64,000 bases of DNA, from assembly GCA_029637525.1 (NCBI GenBank), contig CP072660.1, positions 1,017,612 through 1,081,611 of the forward strand. The letters run 5' to 3'. This document shows, in pieces, positions 9,515 through 18,586 of this stretch. Made by a program: the position numbers and the translations under genes. Each line of letters opens with the position of its first letter. Position 1 is the stretch's first letter. The notes beneath the pieces are model-generated. The model had not been told where the DNA came from. It worked only from the letters and a program-made list of their open reading frames with translations, and ran no database searches. The DNA comes from Desulfurococcaceae archaeon MEX13E-LK6-19 (GTDB taxonomy: Archaea; Thermoproteota; Thermoprotei_A; Sulfolobales; Desulfurococcaceae).

Positions 9515-10462
9515 ATGGATTTTGATGAGGCATACGAACTTGCATCATCTATGATTAAAGAAATAAAGAAAGTAATTGTAGGTAAAGATTGGGAAATAAT
9601 TGTATCAATATCAGCTCTACTTAGTGAAGGACATGTACTTATTGAAGGTCCTCCAGGAGCAGCTAAAACTCTTCTTGCTAAAAGTATAGCGCGTGTAATT
9701 GGAGGTGAATTTAGGAGAATACAAGGCAATCCAGACATACTACCTAGTGATATAACAGGGTTCCATGTCTATTCTCTTGAAGGGAAACGTGGAGAACTAA
9801 TAAAAGGACCTATATTTGCACACATTGTCTTCTTCGACGAGCTTAACCGTACACCAACACGCTCTCAAGCAGCATTACTTGAGGCAATGCAAGAAGGATA
9901 TGTTACCATCGATGGAATAGACTACGAATTACCTAAACCCTTTATGTTGATAGCTACAGAAATTCCTGAAACAATAAGTCGTGGTACATATCCTCTAACT
10001 TTAACACTTGTTGATAGATTTATGGTGAGATTAAAGACAACATATAATCCCCCTGAAGAAGAATACTTAATCGTTAGCAAATCTGATGAACTAGATGCTA
10101 TTAACCTTAACCCTGTTACCAATATAGATAAAGTTCGTGAGCTCATCAAGTTTATTAAGCAAAACATTCATGTTGACGAGAGGATCGTGAAATATATTGT
10201 CGATTTAATAACCTATATCCGTAGACATAAGGATGTTGCAACGGGATTAAGTCACCGTGCATCGATAAGCTTGTATCGTATAGTACGATCGTATGCATTG
10301 ATTGAGAAAAGAGACTATGTTATACCCGATGACATAAAGAAGTTTGCTAAAGTAGTTCTTGCGCATAGGATTTTACTAAGTCCGGAGGCCGAGGCTGAGG
10401 GACTTACCCCTGAAGATATTGTTGATGAGGCACTTAATAGTGTAAAGGTGCCTAAAGAGTGA
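9515..10462 (+). CDS. MoxR-family AAA+ ATPase
   Basis: A 315-residue MoxR ATPase: Walker A GPPGAAKT (~45-52), the family stretch RIQGNPDILPSDITGF, Walker B IVFFDELNR (~104-112), sensor 1 in MLIATEIPE (the usual Asn is replaced), and the C-terminal lid with SHRASISLYRIVRSYA. Ala replaces the second Gly of the usual Walker A, a change seen in several MoxR proteins. MoxR proteins are chaperone-like and assemble or activate partners encoded beside them, usually with DUF58 proteins. Here it opens a one-directional operon whose next gene overlaps by GTGA. GGTGC lies ~9 bases before the ATG. Confidence 0.92.
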   Translation: MDFDEAYELASSMIKEIKKVIVGKDWEIIVSISALLSEGHVLIEGPPGAAKTLLAKSIARVIGGEFRRIQGNPDILPSDITGFHVYSLEGKRGELIKGPIFAHIVFFDELNRTPTRSQAALLEAMQEGYVTIDGIDYELPKPFMLIATEIPETISRGTYPLTLTLVDRFMVRLKTTYNPPEEEYLIVSKSDELDAINLNPVTNIDKVRELIKFIKQNIHVDERIVKYIVDLITYIRRHKDVATGLSHRASISLYRIVRSYALIEKRDYVIPDDIKKFAKVVLAHRILLSPEAEAEGLTPEDIVDEALNSVKVPKE

Positions 10463-11106
10463 AGTTAACACTAAGTATTGTATCTAAAATATTTACTATA
10501 TTGTTTCTTGTATCATGCTTCTTGTCAACAAATAATTCCATTAATTTGGTTTTGTCGGTAATATTCCTTATAATACTATTCAATACATATATTATAGGTT
10601 ATCATAAGAAACTTGAACTAAATCCTCCGTTATGGGTTATTCCATTATCTTATACAATATATTATGCCTTAATATTGGTTACAAACAATACTGGGTTAAT
10701 CAGTATTACTGTTCTTTCAGCATTATTGTTTACGGTAATGGTTAGACCTGATGATAATGTTATGAGAAAATTGAGTATTCAATCGAGGATCATATTAGCT
10801 ATCATGCTTGTCGAGCTCTTTTTGGTAGCACTCCTTGGACTACAGTTTTATACATTCTTTTTACTAGGACCAGTATTGGAGGCTATGTGGGTCAATATAT
10901 TTTGTGGAAGAAGTGTTTTAGATAAACTTCTTGGAGTAGCGATCATAGCACTATACTATAGTATATATCCTGTCTTTATACCCTATGTGTTTGTAGTAAG
11001 CGTTATCAAGCTTATGATGTTTCATAGAGGTTATTACATACAACCAGTCATCGCCGATTACATTACCAGAGTTGTTTACGGGTGGGTAATAAGCCTTGGA
11101 TATTAG
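10459..11106 (+). CDS. Integral membrane protein, unknown family
   Basis: A 215-residue protein with six or seven predicted membrane helices and no soluble domain. No catalytic or binding motif is visible and I do not recognise the family. The GTG start overlaps the moxR stop (GTGA) and is preceded by AGGTGCC at normal spacing; its own 3' end overlaps the next gene by 11 bases. That coupling means it is made in step with the MoxR ATPase and the downstream membrane proteins. It may be a structural subunit of the same complex. Confidence 0.7.
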   Translation: MKLTLSIVSKIFTILFLVSCFLSTNNSINLVLSVIFLIILFNTYIIGYHKKLELNPPLWVIPLSYTIYYALILVTNNTGLISITVLSALLFTVMVRPDDNVMRKLSIQSRIILAIMLVELFLVALLGLQFYTFFLLGPVLEAMWVNIFCGRSVLDKLLGVAIIALYYSIYPVFIPYVFVVSVIKLMMFHRGYYIQPVIADYITRVVYGWVISLGY

Positions 11107-11797
11107 GTTTGTGCTTGCTGGAATAAACATTATAGCTGTAGCAATAGTAATGGCGGTATACGGATGGTTAACATACTCAACACAGTTGATTGGTATAGCA
11201 GGGTCTATAGGCATTGTGGGCGCAGTATCTGTCGCAGTGGGCTTATCACATGGAGAACCAACGGCTGTTTTTCTCAAAGATTATTATAGGATAATATCAG
11301 GTTTTGTGTTGAAGACACTAGAGGATCTACGTCTAATTAATATTTTGCCTAAAATACTATTTATTAAAGAATCAAATGAATACTACATGGTACTGACACA
11401 ACTTAAATCATTTAGCGGCATTGGCAAAGAAATTACTCCAGGTATAATGATCGTAAATGGCGCTCCATCTTATGTTTTCAAACTCCCTAATATCTACGCA
11501 GAAGCGGTTGAAGAACCCATTACTGACCCTATAGAATTAGAGTCTCGTGTCAAATCTCTCTTGATAGAAACCTATGGTCTATGTACAAGAGTATCAATTA
11601 CCCGTACTAAGGATCTGCTTGACTTAAGTCTTGAAGGTGTTGATAAAAAGCTTTTGGAAGTACTATACGAGCCCTTATCACCTATAGATGTTGTTGTACT
11701 AACCATTCTAGCTCAATTAATGAAGAAAAGCCTCTATATGGAGAGTCGATCTATTGAAGGTGATACGTATACTGCAAAAATAAGGGTGGTATTGTAG
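11096..11797 (+). CDS. Two-helix membrane protein with C-terminal cytoplasmic domain
   Basis: A 233-residue protein with two N-terminal membrane helices (~5-25, ~30-50) and a mixed alpha/beta soluble domain (~65-233). The membrane part resembles the small protein at 3412-3720: VYGWLTYSTQ followed by a Gly-rich helix. The soluble part has no recognisable motif. It starts at a TTG behind GGGTGG and overlaps both neighbours, so it is translationally coupled within the MoxR operon. Function unknown; a membrane scaffold for the MoxR/DUF58 machine is a reasonable guess only. Confidence 0.68.
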   Translation: MDIRFVLAGINIIAVAIVMAVYGWLTYSTQLIGIAGSIGIVGAVSVAVGLSHGEPTAVFLKDYYRIISGFVLKTLEDLRLINILPKILFIKESNEYYMVLTQLKSFSGIGKEITPGIMIVNGAPSYVFKLPNIYAEAVEEPITDPIELESRVKSLLIETYGLCTRVSITRTKDLLDLSLEGVDKKLLEVLYEPLSPIDVVVLTILAQLMKKSLYMESRSIEGDTYTAKIRVVL

Positions 11798-12054
11798 TGA
11801 GAAGAGTAGAAGTATTTATGCTTGTGTTTGCTTTATTTGTAGTCTTAAGTAATATTGCTCTTGTTCTTGTTGGTGAAAATAGATTTGATGTTTATATTGC
11901 TTTAACTATACTTGTGTATTATGTATTGTATGCAGTATTAGATCCATTGCTTGGTAAAACCACAAAGTACTTTCAAGGGTTAAATATAGGTTTGTTCATT
12001 TTATTTATGGTTATAGTGGTCTACAGGATAATGGAGATCCTTGCGACAGTGTAG
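11797..12054 (+). CDS. Small membrane protein with three helices
   Basis: An 85-residue, almost wholly hydrophobic protein with three predicted helices (~6-25, ~32-48, ~60-80) joined by short loops. Its GTG start shares one base with the stop of the gene before it. No family is recognised. The tight coupling to both sides argues that it is a real gene and part of the same membrane complex. Confidence 0.62.
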   Translation: MRRVEVFMLVFALFVVLSNIALVLVGENRFDVYIALTILVYYVLYAVLDPLLGKTTKYFQGLNIGLFILFMVIVVYRIMEILATV

Positions 12055-12072
12055 AAGAGGTAATAAAAAGCA

Positions 12073-14022
12073 ATGTCTTCAACAAAGATTATTGCTGTAC
12101 TGGCAACTATAATGATTATTGTTGGGCAAGGTTTAGCGATACTAGATTCTCAAGAATCAAGTTTTGATGGTGCAATACTTGCAGAAATTTTTACAAAAGT
12201 AATCGACTTAATAATATCCGAGAAATATAATGAAGCTAAAAACATTATAAATGATGTAAAGTTAGCCGAAGTACCATATGATATAGCATATCTTCATAAA
12301 ACTATTTATGAAAAGTTAGACAAGATCGTTAACGACTTAATTATAATAAACAAACTTATGGATAAAATAAACAAGCTTTGGCTTCAAAACTATACCAGTC
12401 AGGAATTGAATGAAAGTATTACAGAACTTAAAAAATACACTATAAAGCTTTATGGCGATAAATTAAGACTTGAAACCGACCTAGATGATTATGTTTCAAG
12501 ACTATTGAAGTACGTTAACACAACACAACGTACATATTATACCAAGCTCTTAAGTACAAAAACATACAATTTACTGAATATCCTTGACGAAAGAATTTAT
12601 GATATAATTGAGTACATTAATAAGATTAGTAGAGTGATTGAAACAGAATATGTTGATATAAAAATAGGCTATATACCAAGACAATTACCTGCAGGATCTA
12701 AACTTATTATTCCTGTACAGATAGTTTCAATCAATGAGTCCGCTGGTATAACAAATTATACGCTCATGTTAAGACTATGGTATGAATACTGGTATCTTGA
12801 GGAATATGAGTTTTCTATTGTAAATACTACTGAATTCAATATTGTTCTTAGACTACTTGATGCAAAGGAGATTATTGATAAGAGTATACCGATAGAACAG
12901 GGCCCTAGTCATGGAGATTATTATGTTGATGTTTATGGTGTTATTTATTGTTTAAAGAATATTGGTAATGAAAGCATCATTGTAGGTAAAAACGTGTTTA
13001 ATTTAACAATCACATTGTATGAGCCACAGATAATGTTTATTGTGCCACAGCTTGTCTATTACGGAGAAAACACTACTATAAAAATATTCTCTGGTATTGA
13101 ATGCCCAGTTAATGTATCAATAATACTTGATGGAGTAAAAATAACTAGAATTACGGTCAGAAAAGGTATAACAAGCTACACATTACCATACTACGTCCTC
13201 GGTAAAGGATATCATACGCTTGTATTTAAGAGTGATCCTACGGGTAAGTATGTTGGTTTAACTCATACTGCTGCATTGGCGGTTGTTGGAAAAAAGATTG
13301 ATGGCGTTATTAAGTATAGTAGAGTATGTATACAGCCATTTATTAGCTATGTAGTTAAGGGGATAGTATACGATAATGGTGATTTAGGTAGTATAAAGCT
13401 TGTTGTTTCCGTAGGTAATGATATCGTCTACAACGACAGTGTTCCATATAGTTTTTCTGCAAAAATATCTCTTCCATACACATTTCTAATATCGGTATAT
13501 GATGTGGTTTTCAAAGTAGTTCCTGAAGATCCTCGTTATGATCCATTGGTTGTTGAGGCTAAAGTTATTGTTGTGAACATCGCTAGTTTAGTGATCTTAT
13601 CAGCTATAATGCTTGCCCTCATGTTTATAGAGACTCCAGGAGATATAACCGCGATATACAGGTTTTTTATAGGAAAAACACAAAGAGCCCTAACAATGAC
13701 CCGTACCTCAGGTAAACTTGGGGTCAAAAGTATTAAGGCAAGAGCGATCGAGTATCTTGTGGTTAAAATAAGAAAGTCTTGGGCGGCCAGTATCTACTGG
13801 AAACTTGTTGGTAAGCTTTCGAGAGTACTACCAAAACCATTGCCCCATGAAACGCTTAGAGAGTATTATAAAAGAAGTAGAGAAAAACTCCCAGAAGATG
13901 CACGTGAGGTATTCGGAAAGCTCACATTGCTTGTAGAAAAAGATCTATACTCTATCAAGAAACCCGATAAACATGTTATTGAAGAGCTCGTGAAGAGGGT
14001 GGAAAATGCCCTGGGTGAGTAA
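12073..14022 (+). CDS. Large single-pass surface protein with DUF4129-like cytoplasmic tail
   Basis: A 649-residue protein. It has an N-terminal signal or anchor (~1-22), a helical outer region (~30-190), a beta-rich outer region with several N-x-S/T sites (~195-495), a membrane helix near 500-518, and a basic cytoplasmic tail. The tail ends in HETLREYYKRSREKLPE (from ~592) followed by an acidic helix and a YSI turn, the pattern of DUF4129 domains found beside MoxR/DUF58 in bacteria. I read it as the archaeal counterpart, with a much larger ectodomain. A GAGGTAAT site precedes the ATG. Its 3' end overlaps the DUF4350-like gene by 17 bases. Confidence 0.68.
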   Translation: MSSTKIIAVLATIMIIVGQGLAILDSQESSFDGAILAEIFTKVIDLIISEKYNEAKNIINDVKLAEVPYDIAYLHKTIYEKLDKIVNDLIIINKLMDKINKLWLQNYTSQELNESITELKKYTIKLYGDKLRLETDLDDYVSRLLKYVNTTQRTYYTKLLSTKTYNLLNILDERIYDIIEYINKISRVIETEYVDIKIGYIPRQLPAGSKLIIPVQIVSINESAGITNYTLMLRLWYEYWYLEEYEFSIVNTTEFNIVLRLLDAKEIIDKSIPIEQGPSHGDYYVDVYGVIYCLKNIGNESIIVGKNVFNLTITLYEPQIMFIVPQLVYYGENTTIKIFSGIECPVNVSIILDGVKITRITVRKGITSYTLPYYVLGKGYHTLVFKSDPTGKYVGLTHTAALAVVGKKIDGVIKYSRVCIQPFISYVVKGIVYDNGDLGSIKLVVSVGNDIVYNDSVPYSFSAKISLPYTFLISVYDVVFKVVPEDPRYDPLVVEAKVIVVNIASLVILSAIMLALMFIETPGDITAIYRFFIGKTQRALTMTRTSGKLGVKSIKARAIEYLVVKIRKSWAASIYWKLVGKLSRVLPKPLPHETLREYYKRSREKLPEDAREVFGKLTLLVEKDLYSIKKPDKHVIEELVKRVENALGE

Positions 14023-14869
14023 AGTAACAATAATGCTTATAATAGTGCTTATTGCAGCAATAACAATGTCTATCATCACTTATGTACCAACTACTACAAG
14101 CTTTAGCCCCTATAATACTTATGGTGATGGTTTATCTGTATTTGTTAACGATATTGGAGTTAAACCTAATATTGTTAATACAGATGATATTGGATGTAAA
14201 GTTCTCATAGTGGTTGCTGAAAAACCTCTTGATGAAGACAAAATAAATATATACGAAAACTTTGTAGCCAAGGGAGGTACCCTAATAGTTTTTGATGACG
14301 CCGGTTATACTAATAATTTGTTTAGTAAATTAGGGCTTGGGATTACTATTGTTAACAAGACTGTGTTGGATGAGGTTTTTAAAGAGGATGACAGATTCCA
14401 TGTTAAGGCAAGATATAGTATAGATAGTTATCATGGCTACGTTATCCTGTATAAGCCTGGTTTCATAGAGATAAGTGATTTAACTAATAAGCGAGTAATA
14501 CTTTATTCATCAAGTTATTCCTATGTTGATATGGATGGTAATGGTTATTACACTGTAGGCGAGCCTATTGGGCAGAAATATCTTGGAGTAGAAGCAGCCA
14601 GCGGTAAAGGAAGAATTATAGTGATCGCTGATAAAGACATTGTCACCAATTCTATTATAGTATTAGAAAACAATACACTGTTTACTAAGGAGCTCATCGG
14701 TCAAGAAGATACTTGTCTGGATTTATCTGAGCTAAAATTAGGGCCTATGGATTACTTGAAGTTCCATGTTAACAAATACACCACTTTCCTTGGCTCAGAT
14801 TACTTGCTGGCTGGATTCTTGATAGCTGTGACTGGTGTTGGTGTTTATGCTAGGAGAAGACATGCGTAA
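14006..14869 (+). CDS. DUF4350-like anchored protein with basic C-terminal tail
   Basis: A 287-residue protein with an N-terminal helix (~5-25), a Rossmann-like outer domain and a second helix near the C-terminus. FSPYNTYGDGLSVFVND directly after the first helix and the GGTLIVFDDAG strand (~93-103) are typical of DUF4350 proteins, which accompany MoxR, DUF58 and DUF4129 in other genomes. The C-terminus is a hydrophobic helix followed at once by ARRRHA, a layout also used by sortase-type sorting signals; a plain membrane anchor is the simpler reading. It overlaps the genes on both sides. Confidence 0.7.
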   Translation: MPWVSKVTIMLIIVLIAAITMSIITYVPTTTSFSPYNTYGDGLSVFVNDIGVKPNIVNTDDIGCKVLIVVAEKPLDEDKINIYENFVAKGGTLIVFDDAGYTNNLFSKLGLGITIVNKTVLDEVFKEDDRFHVKARYSIDSYHGYVILYKPGFIEISDLTNKRVILYSSSYSYVDMDGNGYYTVGEPIGQKYLGVEAASGKGRIIVIADKDIVTNSIIVLENNTLFTKELIGQEDTCLDLSELKLGPMDYLKFHVNKYTTFLGSDYLLAGFLIAVTGVGVYARRRHA

Positions 14870-16487
14870 ATACAGAATATTCATTGCCTCCATGATATAC
14901 TTGTTGATTGTGTCCATAGTTGTCACTCTATATTATGGCGACATGTTACCCATACTATTTATTGGTACAACATTTATCTTGGTACATAAGAAGAGGTATT
15001 ATGCAGGACTACTTTGTCTCACAGCTTTATCCCTTTATATATCGGGTAAAGACTTGTACTCGCTATTGTCTACAATACCATTCATTCTTGTTTTCCCAGT
15101 AAACGTTAAGTCCATAGTTAAACCTGCAATTAAGCCCGCGGGGTTCTTTGGCCCACTTGCACGTTCAATGATAACAATTAGTTCCATGTATCTTCCAGTA
15201 ATATTTCTCCGGCCAATAGTATCGCTGTACTATATTGTAATGTATGTATATATAATTACATTGGTTACTGTAAATTATAGTCGTCTAAGAAACATATCAT
15301 ATAAGGTTGTATATGCACCTAAAACTATTGCTTTGACAGGAAAATCTTCCATAGTTATACTTATTGAGTCTACTGTTAATGCCTTTATTCATGTGGTTAG
15401 TGGTGAAGAGGTGATTGCTGAGCGAATTGTACAAGGGGTTGTACGTCTAGAAATACCTTTACAGGCTAAGAGACTTGGTGTAATGCCCTATAGATTTAGA
15501 ATATATGCTATCGATCTAGATGGGTTTACATCTAGGCTTGTTGGTGTTATTGAGGGCGAGGTAAATGTTGCTCCATACACGAAAATCGCTATAGAAAAGA
15601 TCAGGACTGTTCTTAAAGAAATACTTATCGAAGCCGGTTTTCCTATTGAAATAAAGGTTTACACTATAAGAGGTGTTTTTGGAGGGGGATATGGTGAAGG
15701 CGAGGGCGAGATAGGTGAGGAAATTTCTGAGGAAGGTTATTTGGGCAAGATAGTTGCTAGGATTATTGCAAGAGAACGGGGAAGCCTAACCGGTGCAAGA
15801 AAGTATCGTCGTGGGGAATACATGGGTGCTCGTGAGTTTTTAAGTGGGGATTCTCCACGTGATATTCACTGGAAGAAAACTGTTAGTAAACTAAAACTCT
15901 ATGTAAAGGAGTATAGTGGGCATAGCGGAGGTAGTGGAGGCAACAGGATCCTCGTTATAACAGACTTGCTTTCATCAAATAGCAGAGAACTTGATACAAT
16001 AACTTATACGACATTATCGTTTATAGTTGGAATGCTTACCAGAAACGTTAATGCTGAATTATCATTAGTAGTTATTGCTCCCTCGAATGAAATACTCTAC
16101 GTCAGGGGTTCTCCTTTACAAATACTTGCTTTCTTTACAAGAGTCTACGAAGAAGGACTAGTTAAGTTGTTTTATGAATATGAGAGTTTTGGCAGAGAAT
16201 ATAGTCTCGATAATATCTACAAGCTCTTGACTTTTAAGGATAAGAGCTTAATTATTGAAACTATTAGGCAGTATACAATAATGTTTTCAAAGAAGTTGCT
16301 TAGAATTCTTTCTGAGAAAAGATTGTTGCCACCATTGTTGTTTACTATAATTCATGGAAATCCATCGGCATTACATAATAGTATACTTAAGGAGCTACTG
16401 GTCATGAATGGTTATACCTATATTCCACCTAGGGTAATGCCTTACAGTGAACTAACTAGGGTTATTACAGAAATAGCTGCCGGCTGA
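14862..16487 (+). CDS. DUF58 family protein
   Basis: About 541 residues. Several N-terminal membrane helices (~1-125) are followed by a beta-rich domain and then the DUF58 signature: GEYMGAREFLSGDSPRDIHW with KKTVSK, LYVKEY and a VWA-like RILVITDLLSS. DUF58 proteins are the standard partners of MoxR ATPases and may carry a VWA-type metal site; their biochemical role is poorly known. The ATG at 14862 follows AGGAG at the right distance; the open frame reaches back to 14835. It overlaps the previous gene by eight bases and is followed by the archaeosortase gene two bases after its stop. Confidence 0.88.
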   Translation: MRKYRIFIASMIYLLIVSIVVTLYYGDMLPILFIGTTFILVHKKRYYAGLLCLTALSLYISGKDLYSLLSTIPFILVFPVNVKSIVKPAIKPAGFFGPLARSMITISSMYLPVIFLRPIVSLYYIVMYVYIITLVTVNYSRLRNISYKVVYAPKTIALTGKSSIVILIESTVNAFIHVVSGEEVIAERIVQGVVRLEIPLQAKRLGVMPYRFRIYAIDLDGFTSRLVGVIEGEVNVAPYTKIAIEKIRTVLKEILIEAGFPIEIKVYTIRGVFGGGYGEGEGEIGEEISEEGYLGKIVARIIARERGSLTGARKYRRGEYMGAREFLSGDSPRDIHWKKTVSKLKLYVKEYSGHSGGSGGNRILVITDLLSSNSRELDTITYTTLSFIVGMLTRNVNAELSLVVIAPSNEILYVRGSPLQILAFFTRVYEEGLVKLFYEYESFGREYSLDNIYKLLTFKDKSLIIETIRQYTIMFSKKLLRILSEKRLLPPLLFTIIHGNPSALHNSILKELLVMNGYTYIPPRVMPYSELTRVITEIAAG

Positions 16488-16489
16488 TA

Positions 16490-18157
16490 GTGTTGTATCA
16501 AAGCATGTGCCCAGGATGCAATACTAGGGGTTTTATAATACTTGTCACATTGGTGGGTATCATAGCTTCTTTTATCGAATTAATATATAAAGATGCAATA
16601 CTTGCTTACTTCTTATTGCTTGAAACAAATGAGTATAGCTATCTTGCCGTAATATCCTTCATAGTGCTATTGATAGCTATCATGGAATCATGTAATGTAA
16701 GTGGTGTGAAGAGAATTCATTTTGGTAGAGTATTGGTTGCATCTGTGCTCATTGTACTTTCTTATGTATTGCTCATGTTTTCCTATATAACGAATAAGTA
16801 TATTCTAGAATTCAAAATTGCTTCGATTATCTTCTTAGTATGGGGGTTTTCGGCAATAATTTTTAGTCCTAGAGATTTTCGTGTAATGGGCTTGCCCTTG
16901 CTTGCTTTAGTTTTCCTTATACCTATACCTAGGAGTATTATTGATGAAATCGCATTGTATCTTTCGCAGCATGTTGCATCTGTTGTCTCATTTCTAACTG
17001 GCTCTGAGCTCGTTAAGGATGGTGTTGGCCAGCAGGTTTTCTTAAAAGTAATAGACTCTAGCGGTAACGCTAGGTTGTTTGAAATTGCAGGCGTATGTAG
17101 TGGTATAATAAGTTTGTTGTCGATACTATCGCTAGTAATAATGCTTGCCTATTTTCTTGTAAAAAGCAAGAAATATGATTATAGGAAAATACTTGGTATG
17201 ATAGGTTGTATAACCGTTGGTATAATAGTCGTTTATATTGGGAACATAATTCGTGTTACACTTGTTGTACTAATTACGAAGTACTGGAGTTATGAAGCCG
17301 CCATGTCCTTCTTCCATACAGTACCATCGATAATTTATAGCGCTATTGCAGTGGTAGTAGTTGTTCTTTTAGCACATAAGATTCTCGGTATAAGTAATGT
17401 TTTTGGGAACAAGGAAACAATATTTGTCAATGGGATTAAAGAAGAGCAATTTAATCCCAAAGAAATAGGAGGAGTATTGTTTTCGTTACTCATTATAACA
17501 AGCATATTTACCGGATTGTACGCTAGTTTATATTCAACCAATATTAATGGTAGTGAGAACACGTTTGTTCTGGAATTCCAGGAATTGTTCATGAATGCTA
17601 CGAAAATAGTGTTTAATGGGACAGGGGCAATAGTTCTTGAAGAAATAGATAGGCCAACACTAATCAGAGCACTCGGTTCTAGTCTTGTAAAGGAAATCAT
17701 TGTCAGATATAAGAACGACATCTATACAGGGTACATAGAAGTTGCCGAGACACCGAGCAGGTTCCATAGTTGGAGTGTTTGTTTAACTTTTCAAAGATAC
17801 ATTATAGAAGATGAATGGAGTGTTTATTTGAACAATACAGTAGTTGTTTTCATGCTCTTGAGAAGTGTTACGGGGGAGAAAATAACACTAGCTTACAGCG
17901 TATACGAAGTGCCTGTGTATTTTGGTGGCAAAAAGATTATGGCTTATGTTAGGGTTTCTCTTTTCAAGCATGGTGTTGGCACCAGTGATTTAATTGAATT
18001 ATTCAGTAAAATACAGATAGGAACAAGGCATGTAAGTAGAGTTTATGAGTATCTACTGCTATGGGTTAATATAACTACAATACTACTTGCAATCGTGATT
18101 TTGTATGCATTGATAGTAGTTACTATACATATTAAGACGAAGCTAGAGAGGCGATAA
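16490..18157 (+). CDS. Archaeosortase/exosortase with fused EpsI-like domain
   Basis: A 555-residue membrane protein. Residues ~15-300 form an exosortase-type core of about eight helices with the putative catalytic triad: Cys203 in GVCSGIISL, Arg255 in GNIIRVTLVV and His276 in FFHTVPSIIYS. Known archaeosortases cut C-terminal sorting signals and move proteins to a lipid anchor. A further helix (~330-350), an outer domain and a final helix (~525-548) follow. The outer domain contains HSWSVC (His426, Cys431), which matches the HSPEVC pattern of exosortase-associated EpsI proteins, so this looks like a sortase-EpsI fusion. The start could be GTG 16490, TTG 16493 or ATG 16505. It sits between DUF58 and DUF1616 genes. 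Confidence 0.82.
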   Translation: MLYQSMCPGCNTRGFIILVTLVGIIASFIELIYKDAILAYFLLLETNEYSYLAVISFIVLLIAIMESCNVSGVKRIHFGRVLVASVLIVLSYVLLMFSYITNKYILEFKIASIIFLVWGFSAIIFSPRDFRVMGLPLLALVFLIPIPRSIIDEIALYLSQHVASVVSFLTGSELVKDGVGQQVFLKVIDSSGNARLFEIAGVCSGIISLLSILSLVIMLAYFLVKSKKYDYRKILGMIGCITVGIIVVYIGNIIRVTLVVLITKYWSYEAAMSFFHTVPSIIYSAIAVVVVVLLAHKILGISNVFGNKETIFVNGIKEEQFNPKEIGGVLFSLLIITSIFTGLYASLYSTNINGSENTFVLEFQELFMNATKIVFNGTGAIVLEEIDRPTLIRALGSSLVKEIIVRYKNDIYTGYIEVAETPSRFHSWSVCLTFQRYIIEDEWSVYLNNTVVVFMLLRSVTGEKITLAYSVYEVPVYFGGKKIMAYVRVSLFKHGVGTSDLIELFSKIQIGTRHVSRVYEYLLLWVNITTILLAIVILYALIVVTIHIKTKLERR

Positions 18158-18160
18158 ACA

Positions 18161-18586
18161 GTGTTTAACAGAACACGTATTGTCCTGATAATATTTGTGC
18201 TTACGGCACTTACTATTGGCACCATAATTACTTATGGTGAAGAAACTACTACAATAGATAACAAGATTGTAGAGGCTTATAAGATCGTTTATAAGCTCGG
18301 TAGAATGGGTATTGATGTGAAAAACCTTATAGACAAGCTTAATGAGGCACAAAAGCTTATTGATGAACAACATTATGATGAGGCGGAAAAACTTATTGAT
18401 GAAGTGCTTGAGGATGCGAGGAGACTTGAAGAACAGGCTCCATCTATTGTATTCTGGAGAGATTTCACGAAGGCAATGACAGTTGTCTGTCTTGCCTCAA
18501 TACCTGTCTTAACATACTTGTTCTTACCACGTATCTACCTCGATATGTGGTATAAGCTTAAGAGGAAATGGGTGGTAAAGAAATGA
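18161..18586 (+). CDS. Small anchored helical protein with basic C-terminus
   Basis: A 141-residue protein: an N-terminal hydrophobic signal or anchor (~5-25), a helical outer segment (~30-95), a second hydrophobic helix (~105-125) and a basic tail (KLKRKWVVKK). The helical segment has EQHYDEAEKLIDEV, close in pattern to SEKYNEAKNIINDV in the ectodomain of the DUF4129-like protein at 12073. The GTG start lies three bases after the archaeosortase stop and the 3' end overlaps the next gene by 19 bases. No family is recognised; an accessory or substrate of the sortase complex is possible. Confidence 0.62.
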   Translation: MFNRTRIVLIIFVLTALTIGTIITYGEETTTIDNKIVEAYKIVYKLGRMGIDVKNLIDKLNEAQKLIDEQHYDEAEKLIDEVLEDARRLEEQAPSIVFWRDFTKAMTVVCLASIPVLTYLFLPRIYLDMWYKLKRKWVVKK

